Both the position numbers and the translations under genes were made by a program. Under the pieces are notes generated by a model. It had not been told where the DNA came from, did no database searches, and worked only from the letters and a program-made list of their open reading frames with translations. A stretch of 7,496 bases of DNA from an uncultured Bacilli bacterium (GTDB taxonomy: Bacteria > Bacillota_I > Bacilli_A > RF39 > UBA660): positions 1-7,496 of the forward strand of contig CANRDR010000077.1 in NCBI GenBank assembly GCA_947629425.1, in the 5' to 3' direction. Numbering within the stretch: the stretch's first letter is position 1; every line of letters starts with the position of its first letter. Below, one piece after another: positions 1 to 6,223 of the stretch.

Positions 1-1
1 C

Positions 2-2593
2 CATGAAAGTTCGGGCAGAAAATATCTGTCGGGATGTCTGCCATATTGTCCTCATTGTGGAACAGGGCTTGCAACACATGAAGTTGCACAAAATTATCAA
101 ACAGATACTGCATTAACAGTTTATGTACCATTTAAGAAAAAAGATGAAGATGTATATTTCTTAGTATGGACAACAACACCATGGACATTAATTGCAAATG
201 TAGCATTATGTGTAAATCCTAATGAAGAATATTCTAAAGTATTATCTAAAGGAGTTAAATTTATAATAGCGTCAAGTTTAGTAGAAAAAGTATTAGGCGA
301 TGATGTAGAAATTTTAGAAACTTTTAAAGGAAAAGATTTAGAATACGTTGAATATGAACAATTAATACCATCTTTTGAAGTAGACAAACATGCTTTCTTT
401 GTTACATGTGACGATTATGTTACTATGGAAGATGGAACTGGAATAGTACATATTGCACCTGCTTTTGGTGAAGATGATGCTAATGTAGGAAAAAATTATG
501 ACTTGCCATATTTAAATCCTGTTGGAAAAGATGGATGTTATGTAGGCGGATTATGGGATAAAAGATTTGTACATGATGTAAATGAAGATGTAGTAGAATA
601 CTTAAAACAAAATGATAAATTATTTAAAAAACAAAAAATATCTCATGAATATCCTCATTGTTGGAGATGTGATACACCACTTTTATATTACTCAATGCCA
701 AGTTATTACATTAAAGTTAGTGCTATGACTGATGATTTAGTAAAAGCTAATAGTAAAGTTAATTGGTATCCAAGTCATGTTGGAGAAAAACGTTTTGCAA
801 ATTGGCTTGCTAATGCAAGAGATTGGAATATATCACGTAGTCGTTATTGGGGAAGTCCTATTCCATATTTTAAATGTGATTGTGGATATAATCATATGGT
901 AGGAAGTATTAAAGAATTAAAAGAATTAAGTATAGAAAAAATAAATGATGACTTAGATTTACATAAACCATATATAGATAATATACATTTAAAATGTCCA
1001 AAATGCGGTGGAGTAATGACACGTATTCCTGATGTATTAGATTGTTGGTTTGATTCAGGTTCTATGCCTTTTGCACAATATCATTATCCATTTGAAAATA
1101 AAGAATTGTTTTCATCCCAATTTCCAGCAGACTTTATATGTGAGGGAATTGACCAAACACGTGGATGGTTTTATACACTTTTAGTTATATCAACATTCTT
1201 AAAAGGATGTAGTCCATTTAAAAACGTATTAGTTAATGATTTATTACTAGACGCTGAAGGTAAAAAAATGAGTAAATCTCGTGGTAATATAGTAGAACCA
1301 TTTACAACAATAGAAGAGTACGGTGCTGATACTGTAAGATTTTATCTATTATATGTTTCTCCTGTATGGACACCTTTAAAGTTTGATATGGCAGGATTAA
1401 AAGAAGTATATTCTAAGTTCTTTAATCCATTAAAAAATACATATAATTTCTTTGCAACATATGCAAATATTGATGAAATAGATACTGATAATTGTAAAGT
1501 AGAATATAGTAATCGTGAAGAAATAGATAAATGGTTATTAAGTAAATATAATAAATTAGTTAAAGATGTAAGAGATTCATTTGATGAATATGATTTAAAT
1601 AAAGTAGTTCACTTTTTATCTAACTTTGTATCAGAAGATTTATCTAATTGGTATATAAGAAGAAATAGAAATAGATTTTGGGGTAGTGAAATTGATAATT
1701 CTAAAAAATCAGTTTATATTACAACTTATGAAGTATTAGTAGGATTATCTAAACTAATTGCACCAATAACACCTTATTTATCAGAAGAATTATATCGTAA
1801 TTTAACAGGTGAAGAATCAGTTCATTTATCAAGGTATCCTGAAGTAAATAAAAAATTAATAAATGAACATATAGAATCAAGAATGGATTTAGTAAGAAAT
1901 TTAATATCTATTGGTAGATTTGTAAGAGAAGAAGCAAAAATAAAAGTACGTCAACCATTAAATAAAGCATTTATAGATGGAAAAAATAAAAAACTTATAT
2001 CTGATTTAGTACCATTAATTAAAGAAGAATTAAATATAAAAGAAATAGAATTTGTAGATGATTTAAATCTATATATGAATATATCTTTAAAACCTAATTT
2101 TAAAGAAGTAGGTAAAATATTTGGACCATTAATGAAAGAATTTCAAGCCTCTTTAGAAAAATTATCTAAAGATGATATTAAAAAATTACAAAATGGCGAA
2201 AATTTAGAAATGGTTATAGGTGGAGAATCAAGAAAAATAACACCTGACATGGTAGAAATAAGAATACAATCTAAAGAAGGATTTAATGTTGGCATGGAAA
2301 ATAATAACTTTATAATATTAGATACAACATTAACTGAAGATTTAATAAGTGAAGGAATAGCGCGTGAAACTATATCTAAAATACAACAATTAAGAAAGAA
2401 TTTAGATTTTGATATAGTAGATAGAATAGAAGTTTATTATAATGGAAACGCAGAATTTGAAAACGCTATAAATAAACATTTAGATAATATAATGAAAGAA
2501 ACACTAGCAGTAAAATTTGAAAAAGTTGATAAAAAATTAGAAACTATAGAAATTAATGATTTTACTGTTGGAATTGAACTTAAAAAGTGTTAA
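2..2593 (+). CDS. ileS: Isoleucine--tRNA ligase, type 2 (5' end missing)
   Basis: Cytoplasmic class Ia synthetase that activates isoleucine with ATP and charges tRNA-Ile. The frame is open from base 2 to TAA at 2591-2593 (863 codons). The family runs to about 1,040 residues, so the N-terminal part of the catalytic domain, including the HIGH motif, lies outside. Visible in order: Cys pair CPHC (47-58); CP1 editing domain with WTTTPWTL (167-190) and TGIVHIAPAFGEDD (437-478), which carries the editing aspartate; CWRC (659-670); CDC (875-883) and CPKC (995-1006), likely zinc ligands by analogy with Thermus IleRS; KMSKS (1265-1279); then the anticodon-binding helical domain with SNWYIRRNRNRFW near 1640-1680. 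The C-terminus, with IQQLRKN and a GIEL-type end, resembles the eukaryote-like type 2 enzymes rather than the E. coli type. The ATG at 425 is internal. The first ~14 codons match the family poorly and are GC-richer. Confidence 0.97.
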   Translation, partial: HESSGRKYLSGCLPYCPHCGTGLATHEVAQNYQTDTALTVYVPFKKKDEDVYFLVWTTTPWTLIANVALCVNPNEEYSKVLSKGVKFIIASSLVEKVLGDDVEILETFKGKDLEYVEYEQLIPSFEVDKHAFFVTCDDYVTMEDGTGIVHIAPAFGEDDANVGKNYDLPYLNPVGKDGCYVGGLWDKRFVHDVNEDVVEYLKQNDKLFKKQKISHEYPHCWRCDTPLLYYSMPSYYIKVSAMTDDLVKANSKVNWYPSHVGEKRFANWLANARDWNISRSRYWGSPIPYFKCDCGYNHMVGSIKELKELSIEKINDDLDLHKPYIDNIHLKCPKCGGVMTRIPDVLDCWFDSGSMPFAQYHYPFENKELFSSQFPADFICEGIDQTRGWFYTLLVISTFLKGCSPFKNVLVNDLLLDAEGKKMSKSRGNIVEPFTTIEEYGADTVRFYLLYVSPVWTPLKFDMAGLKEVYSKFFNPLKNTYNFFATYANIDEIDTDNCKVEYSNREEIDKWLLSKYNKLVKDVRDSFDEYDLNKVVHFLSNFVSEDLSNWYIRRNRNRFWGSEIDNSKKSVYITTYEVLVGLSKLIAPITPYLSEELYRNLTGEESVHLSRYPEVNKKLINEHIESRMDLVRNLISIGRFVREEAKIKVRQPLNKAFIDGKNKKLISDLVPLIKEELNIKEIEFVDDLNLYMNISLKPNFKEVGKIFGPLMKEFQASLEKLSKDDIKKLQNGENLEMVIGGESRKITPDMVEIRIQSKEGFNVGMENNNFIILDTTLTEDLISEGIARETISKIQQLRKNLDFDIVDRIEVYYNGNAEFENAINKHLDNIMKETLAVKFEKVDKKLETIEINDFTVGIELKKC

Positions 2594-2620
2594 TTTACTT
2601 TTTTATAAATATTATTAAAT

Positions 2621-2625
2621 GGTGA
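2621..2625 (+). promoter_or_regulatory. Ribosome binding site of murF (GGTGA)
   Basis: GGTGA lies 3 nt before the ATG at 2629 and supports that start. The same non-AGGAG core precedes the methyltransferase gene at 6224. No convincing promoter is seen in the 35-bp gap after ileS: there is TATAAA at 2604-2609 but no matching -35. Cotranscription with ileS is therefore the simplest reading. Confidence 0.6.
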
Positions 2626-2628
2626 ATT

Positions 2629-3933
2629 ATGAAAAATATTAGTATAAAAAAATTAAGTGAAATAACTAATGGAGTACTTTATTCTAAAGATGATACTATA
2701 CTAGTTAATAGTTTTTCAAAAGATACAAGAACTATAAAAAAAGGTGACGTTTATATTGGTATTAAAGGTGAAAACTTTGATGGTAATTTATTTTATAAAG
2801 ATGCTATAGATTTAGGTGCAAGTCTTTGTATATTGGATAATAAAGATGTAGATACAAGTTATGGAAATATTCTTATAGTTAGAGATTCAAAAGAAGCATT
2901 AAAAAAACTTGCAGAATATGAAAGAGATAATTTTAATGGTAAAGTTATTGCTGTAACAGGTTCTGTTGGAAAAACTAGTACACGTACTATAATTGCAACA
3001 TTATTAAGTGAAAAATATAAAGTATTATCTACTAAAGGAAATTATAATAATGATATAGGATTACCACTTACAATATTAGAACATACTGATGAAGATATAA
3101 TGGTTTTAGAAATGGGTATGAATCATTTTAATGAAATAGATTACTTATCTAAAATAGCAAAACCTGATATAGCAGTTATAACTAATATAGGAACTGCTCA
3201 TATAGGTAATTTAGGTTCTAGAGAAAATATTTTAAAAGCAAAAATGGAAATAATAAATGGTATGAATGATGGAACTCTTGTATTAAATGGAGATAATGAT
3301 TTATTAAGTGACGTAAATGTTAATTTAAAAACAATATTTTGTAATATAGAAAAAAAACAAGATTTTTATATAAAAAATATAGTAAGAAATGAAAATCAAT
3401 TTAAAATAGAATTATTTAATGGAGAAACTTATATTTTAAATAACGCAACATATCCAACTATAATGAATTATCTGTTAGCAATAAGTGTATCAAAAGAACT
3501 AACATTGACGTATGATGAAATAAAAAGTGGATTAAATAAAGTAAGTATAGAAAATAGAATGAGTATAATAAAAACTAATAGATATACTATAATAGATGAC
3601 TCATATAATGCTAGTTTAGAAGCAATGAAAAGTGCAATTGACTATTTAAATAATTTAAAATGTATGAGAAGAGTATGTATTTTAGGAGATATGTTAGAAT
3701 TAGGTGAAGACGCAAAAAGTATACATGAAAGTTTAAATCAATATTTAAATAATATAGATTTAGTATTAACAACAGGAGAAAATGCTAAATATATAAATGG
3801 AATACATTTTGATAATATAGATTTATTAATGGATAATATGTATTCTTATTTAAAAGATAATGATACTATATTAGTTAAAGCAAGTCATGGAATGCATTTT
3901 AATAAAATTGTAGATAATTTAAAAAATAATTAA
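2629..3933 (+). CDS. murF: UDP-N-acetylmuramoyl-tripeptide--D-alanyl-D-alanine ligase (MurF)
   Basis: ATP-dependent cytoplasmic ligase that adds D-Ala-D-Ala to UDP-MurNAc-tripeptide, the last cytoplasmic step of the peptidoglycan pentapeptide. At 434 residues it is close to the usual ~450. Visible: N-terminal substrate domain (about 1-100); P-loop TGSVGKTST (110-118); the MurF-typical NYNNDIGLPLT (139-148); EMGMNH (161-166); TNIGTAHIGNLGS (185-197) followed by KAKMEI, in which a lysine (probably 205) would be the carbamylated residue; C-terminal domain with DDSYNAS (323-329), LGDMLELG (352-359) and VKASHGM (416-422). In most relatives the last motif reads K-A/G-S-R-G-M, so His replaces Arg here. 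The gene follows ileS by 35 bp on the same strand and ends in its own terminator. The assignment over MurE, MurC or MurD rests on the NYNNDIGLP motif. Confidence 0.96.
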   Translation: MKNISIKKLSEITNGVLYSKDDTILVNSFSKDTRTIKKGDVYIGIKGENFDGNLFYKDAIDLGASLCILDNKDVDTSYGNILIVRDSKEALKKLAEYERDNFNGKVIAVTGSVGKTSTRTIIATLLSEKYKVLSTKGNYNNDIGLPLTILEHTDEDIMVLEMGMNHFNEIDYLSKIAKPDIAVITNIGTAHIGNLGSRENILKAKMEIINGMNDGTLVLNGDNDLLSDVNVNLKTIFCNIEKKQDFYIKNIVRNENQFKIELFNGETYILNNATYPTIMNYLLAISVSKELTLTYDEIKSGLNKVSIENRMSIIKTNRYTIIDDSYNASLEAMKSAIDYLNNLKCMRRVCILGDMLELGEDAKSIHESLNQYLNNIDLVLTTGENAKYINGIHFDNIDLLMDNMYSYLKDNDTILVKASHGMHFNKIVDNLKNN

Positions 3934-3962
3934 CTTTATTCTTAACTGAATAAAGTTTTTTT
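3932..3962 (+). terminator. Rho-independent terminator of murF
   Basis: Perfect 10-bp stem (3932-3941 with 3948-3957), 6-nt loop TTAACT, and a T run from 3956 to 3962. The left arm starts with the last two bases of the murF stop codon TAA, so there is no 3' untranslated spacer before the hairpin. Confidence 0.9.
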
Positions 3963-3972
3963 ATAAAAATAT

Positions 3973-3998
3973 AAAAAAATAACTAATTTAATAGTTAT
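3973..3998 (-). terminator. Rho-independent terminator of the HD-domain gene
   Basis: On the minus strand, ATAACTA (complement of 3992-3998) and TAGTTAT (complement of 3979-3985) form a 7-bp stem around the 6-nt loop TTAAAT, followed by about seven Ts. The TAA stop of the HD gene (3988-3990) lies in the loop, and the last codons (Asp-Asn-Tyr) form the 5' arm. It is separate from the murF terminator on the other strand. The stem is AT-rich and so weaker. Confidence 0.7.
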
Positions 3999-4716
3999 CT
4001 AAATCAGGATTAATTCCTGTAATACTTGCTAATAAAGAGTTTAAAGTAACAGACTCTTTTTTAAATGTCGCTAATTTGTCAGCATGTGATATAATTTTAC
4101 CTTCAATATATTTACTTTTAGAAAATGAGACATTAAATATTTTATTTCTTTTAACAGATTCTATAATTATATTTTTTATATTGTCATTTATTAATTTTAA
4201 CTTATCATAATTATTAAGTTCTAAATTTTCAAAATTATCTATAGATCTAATTGGAAATGGATACATATGATGTAATATTGCATCTATAATCATTTTTGCA
4301 TCATCTAAGTTTTTAAAATACTCTGGAAACCAAATATTTGCATTAATTACTGCTTCAATAGGATGAACAAATCCATGTTTATTTATAAATTTAGATTTTT
4401 TTATACGTGCATTTTGCCATGGAAGTTCATATAAATCATGACACATAGCACTAATAAGTGCATTTTTTATATTAATTTTTATTCCTTTTTTTATTTTCTT
4501 TTTACAAATAATATAAGTTAATACTGTATCATTTAATAAATGATTACCTAAACTTAATTTACCATGATGAGGAAAAATTTTAGGATTTAATCTTCTTTGA
4601 AATTCTTTATGATTAAATATTGGTTCAATTATTTTGCTAAATTCTTTAATTTCTTTATCATTAAGTTTATAATATGCTAATAATTTATATAAATTATTTT
4701 CTGTATTTTTTTTCAT
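3988..4716 (-). CDS. HD-domain metal-dependent phosphohydrolase-like protein, function unknown
   Basis: A 242-residue soluble protein without signal peptide or membrane segment. The HD-superfamily metal-site pattern is complete: HH (50-51) in a PHHGKLSLGNHL context, the central HD pair (93-94, in MCHDLYELPW), H118 in HGFVHPIEA, HH (149-150, in ILHHMYPFP) and a late HADK (211-214). HD enzymes use bound metals to hydrolyse phosphate esters of nucleotides or related molecules. The HHGK...HD...HGFVHP...HHMYP...DK layout recalls a family common in Firmicutes that is annotated only as 'HD domain protein' or 'phosphohydrolase'; I know of no established substrate. Start: the ATG at 4714-4716 sits 5 nt after AAGGAG. 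It is convergent with murF and downstream of the WG-repeat gene, but has its own consensus promoter. Residues after about 185 are Lys/Asn/Ile-rich and less recognisable. Confidence 0.85.
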   Translation of the reverse strand: MKKNTENNLYKLLAYYKLNDKEIKEFSKIIEPIFNHKEFQRRLNPKIFPHHGKLSLGNHLLNDTVLTYIICKKKIKKGIKINIKNALISAMCHDLYELPWQNARIKKSKFINKHGFVHPIEAVINANIWFPEYFKNLDDAKMIIDAILHHMYPFPIRSIDNFENLELNNYDKLKLINDNIKNIIIESVKRNKIFNVSFSKSKYIEGKIISHADKLATFKKESVTLNSLLASITGINPDLDNY

Positions 4717-4721
4717 GTCTG

Positions 4722-4727
4722 CTCCTT
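4722..4727 (-). promoter_or_regulatory. Ribosome binding site of the HD-domain gene (AAGGAG)
   Basis: Near-perfect Shine-Dalgarno core (complement CTCCTT) with a 5-nt gap to the ATG. It fixes the start at 4716. Confidence 0.85.
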
Positions 4728-4736
4728 AATAACCAA

Positions 4737-4765
4737 ATTATATAATACTAACATTTTTGTGTCAA
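4737..4765 (-). promoter_or_regulatory. Consensus sigma-A promoter for the HD-domain gene
   Basis: On the minus strand, TTGACA (complement of 4760-4765) and TATAAT (complement of 4737-4742) are separated by exactly 17 nt, matching the sigma-70/sigma-A consensus in both hexamers. Transcription would start near 4730, giving a leader of only about 14 nt that consists mostly of the ribosome binding site. The promoter lies just downstream of the WG-repeat gene stop codon, so the HD gene can be expressed independently of it. Confidence 0.88.
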
Positions 4766-4769
4766 AAAT
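4753..4769. repeat. 7-bp inverted repeat over the -35 box
   Basis: ATTTTTG (4753-4759) and CAAAAAT (4763-4769) flank a 3-nt centre and overlap the -35 hexamer of the HD gene promoter. It could be an operator. It could equally be chance in AT-rich DNA, or a weak hairpin after the WG-repeat gene; no T run follows it on the minus strand, so it is not a good terminator. Confidence 0.4.
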
Positions 4770-4772
4770 AAT

Positions 4773-6155
4773 TTAATATTTAAAGTAATATAAATTATTA
4801 TCTTCATCTTCTAAAATATATCCAGAATCTTCTGTTAATTTATAATCTATAAATGTTTTATCTATAAGTTTATTGCCATTAAAATCTAATATATAATATT
4901 TTTTATCTATTTCTCCTATAAAATAATTATTTGATAAAGAAATGCTATTATATTCTTGATTTAGTACTTTTTTTAATTTATTATCATATAATAAATATTT
5001 ATCGTTTTCTTTTTTATATAAATAACCATTAATGTTAGTATTCATTACTGCATCACAATATGAATAATCTATTTGTTTATTAGTTTTTTCTTTATTATTA
5101 AAATATACACATAAATTATTAAAGTCTCTTAATAAATAATAATTATCTCCAATATATTCAATATAAGAATCATTTTCTGTTTCATATAGTAAATTTCCTA
5201 AAAAATCATAATATTTTGTAGTTTTATCTTCTATACTAATAATATCATTAACTATAAAAATATCATTATAGCTGTCAAATGATAATATATTATTTTTATT
5301 TATATCTATTAATCCATATTTATTATTACTTTCTATTAGCAATAATTTATCATTTATGTTTTCTATTTTATCATATTTAAAATCTAATATGTTATTATTA
5401 TTTATATCTATAACGCCAAATTTGTATTGATTATTAATTAATTTATCTAATATTATATATTTGTCTTGAAATTTTTCTGCTAAAGTAAATGAATAGTCAT
5501 TTAAATTTGATAAAGTATCTTTATTATCAGTTATATTAATTAAATGTTTTTCTACATTATTTTCATAATTGTCATCAGATATATCATTAATATTACCTAA
5601 ATATTTATCTCCTATAATAAAATTATCATAAAGATATTTTAAATTAGTAAAAGTACCGTAATTATTCATATTATTTAAATTAACTATTTCTTTAATTGAT
5701 TTAGTATTAATAATATTAGTTAATATAGCAGTGTTTTTAGAAGGTATTTCAATTTCGTTATATTGGATAGGAATTATTGTTTTGAAATTACTATCTAATA
5801 TTCCAAATTTTTTATCTTTTTCTACTATATAATAACCAAAAGTGTATTTAATTGAATCATAATTACTACCATCAAATTCAATTACTTTATTGTCAGTATT
5901 ATAAATTAATTTATTAGATAAGATTAAATTATTATCTAATAATTCTACATTACTATCTTTAACATTTTTTATAAAAGTTACATCATAGAAAATCATTTTT
6001 TTTGTTTCATTAGCCGGTGTACTATCTAATAATTTATTAGTACTTTCTATATAAATGTATGACATAAATGCAATAACTAATATTATGCATATTATACATA
6101 TAATAATCATTATTATTAAATTTTTTTCCCTTTTTTTATTCTCGGTATTATTCAT
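4773..6155 (-). CDS. Membrane-anchored WG-repeat (beta-propeller-like) protein
   Basis: A 460-residue protein. A short basic N-terminus (KKREK, 8-12) is followed by one very hydrophobic segment at about 13-36, predicting an N-in signal anchor with the rest outside the cell. No lipobox is convincing. The outer part has degenerate repeats of the pattern K-[FY]-G-[IVL]-[IL]-D-x-N-x(2-5)-I-x(4)-Y-[DN]-x-I, at about 114-135, 244-264 and 278-298, with weaker copies near 313-325, 385-405 and 418-438. This matches the WG-repeat type (Pfam WG_beta_rep), with Phe or Tyr replacing the usual Trp. Such repeats form beta-rich surface domains, probably for binding; no enzyme motif is visible. The start is supported by AGGAGA 6 nt upstream. 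It is divergent from the methyltransferase gene and 56 bp upstream of the HD gene on the same strand, with no good terminator between, so readthrough is possible. Ligand and role unknown. Confidence 0.8.
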   Translation of the reverse strand: MNNTENKKREKNLIIMIIICIICIILVIAFMSYIYIESTNKLLDSTPANETKKMIFYDVTFIKNVKDSNVELLDNNLILSNKLIYNTDNKVIEFDGSNYDSIKYTFGYYIVEKDKKFGILDSNFKTIIPIQYNEIEIPSKNTAILTNIINTKSIKEIVNLNNMNNYGTFTNLKYLYDNFIIGDKYLGNINDISDDNYENNVEKHLINITDNKDTLSNLNDYSFTLAEKFQDKYIILDKLINNQYKFGVIDINNNNILDFKYDKIENINDKLLLIESNNKYGLIDINKNNILSFDSYNDIFIVNDIISIEDKTTKYYDFLGNLLYETENDSYIEYIGDNYYLLRDFNNLCVYFNNKEKTNKQIDYSYCDAVMNTNINGYLYKKENDKYLLYDNKLKKVLNQEYNSISLSNNYFIGEIDKKYYILDFNGNKLIDKTFIDYKLTEDSGYILEDEDNNLYYFKY

Positions 6156-6161
6156 AACTTA

Positions 6162-6167
6162 TCTCCT
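6162..6167 (-). promoter_or_regulatory. Ribosome binding site of the WG-repeat gene (AGGAGA)
   Basis: Complement of TCTCCT, 6 nt upstream of the ATG at 6153-6155. It supports that start. Confidence 0.8.
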
Positions 6168-6174
6168 ATAATAA

Positions 6175-6183
6175 ATTATATCA
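6175..6183 (-). promoter_or_regulatory. Extended -10 promoter of the WG-repeat gene
   Basis: The minus strand reads TGATATAAT, a perfect -10 hexamer with the TGn extension. The site 17 nt upstream (TATAAC, complement of 6198-6203) is a poor -35, which an extended -10 can tolerate. Predicted start near 6168, giving a leader of about 13 nt. Confidence 0.65.
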
Positions 6184-6203
6184 TATTTTTAAAATATGTT
6201 ATA
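6177..6203. repeat. 27-bp dyad between two divergent promoters
   Basis: CATATTTT (6182-6189) and AAAATATG (6191-6198) are perfect 8-bp arms around a single T at 6190. Beyond one mismatch on each side, TATA (6177-6180) and TATA (6200-6203) continue the symmetry. The dyad lies exactly between the two outward-facing -10 boxes and overlaps parts of both, where an operator for a dimeric regulator would sit. It may also be an accident of AT-rich promoter DNA. Confidence 0.6.
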
Positions 6204-6207
6204 TAAT
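6202..6207 (+). promoter_or_regulatory. -10 box of the methyltransferase gene
   Basis: A perfect TATAAT ends 16 nt before the ATG. The -35 region around 6179-6184 (TATCAT) is poor, and no exact TGn extension is present, although TG lies 3 nt upstream. Transcription from here would begin at about 6213-6214, almost at the ribosome binding site. Confidence 0.5.
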
Positions 6208-6213
6208 TTATTT

Positions 6214-6219
6214 GGTGAT
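6214..6219 (+). promoter_or_regulatory. Ribosome binding site that decides the methyltransferase start (GGTGAT)
   Basis: GGTGAT lies 4 nt before ATG 6224-6226 and mirrors the site before murF. A possible upstream TTG start at 6212 overlaps this element, and no binding site lies ahead of it. The ATG at 6224 is therefore preferred. Confidence 0.7.
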
Positions 6220-6223
6220 TTTA

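Noticed and set aside
121..387. 88-codon minus-strand open frame
   Set aside because: Antisense to the CP1 editing domain of ileS, with Ser/Thr-rich composition typical of a shadow frame and no ribosome binding site.
425..427. ATG at 425 as start of ileS
   Set aside because: The frame is open to base 2 and encodes conserved IleS sequence upstream (CPHC pair, WTTTPWTL). The codon lies inside the editing domain.
2582..2603. Hairpin AAAAAGT/ACTTTTT around the ileS stop codon as an ileS terminator
   Set aside because: Only one G-C pair and one wobble pair in an A/T stem, and the T run is the right arm itself. It is probably too weak, although it shares the stop-in-loop layout of the HD gene terminator.
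2604..2615. TATAAA/TATTAT as a murF promoter
   Set aside because: No -35-like hexamer at the right distance and no TGn extension. A/T runs of this kind are expected by chance here.
6212..6223. TTG at 6212 as start of the methyltransferase
   Set aside because: It overlaps GGTGAT, the ribosome binding site of the ATG at 6224, and nothing upstream could serve as its own site.
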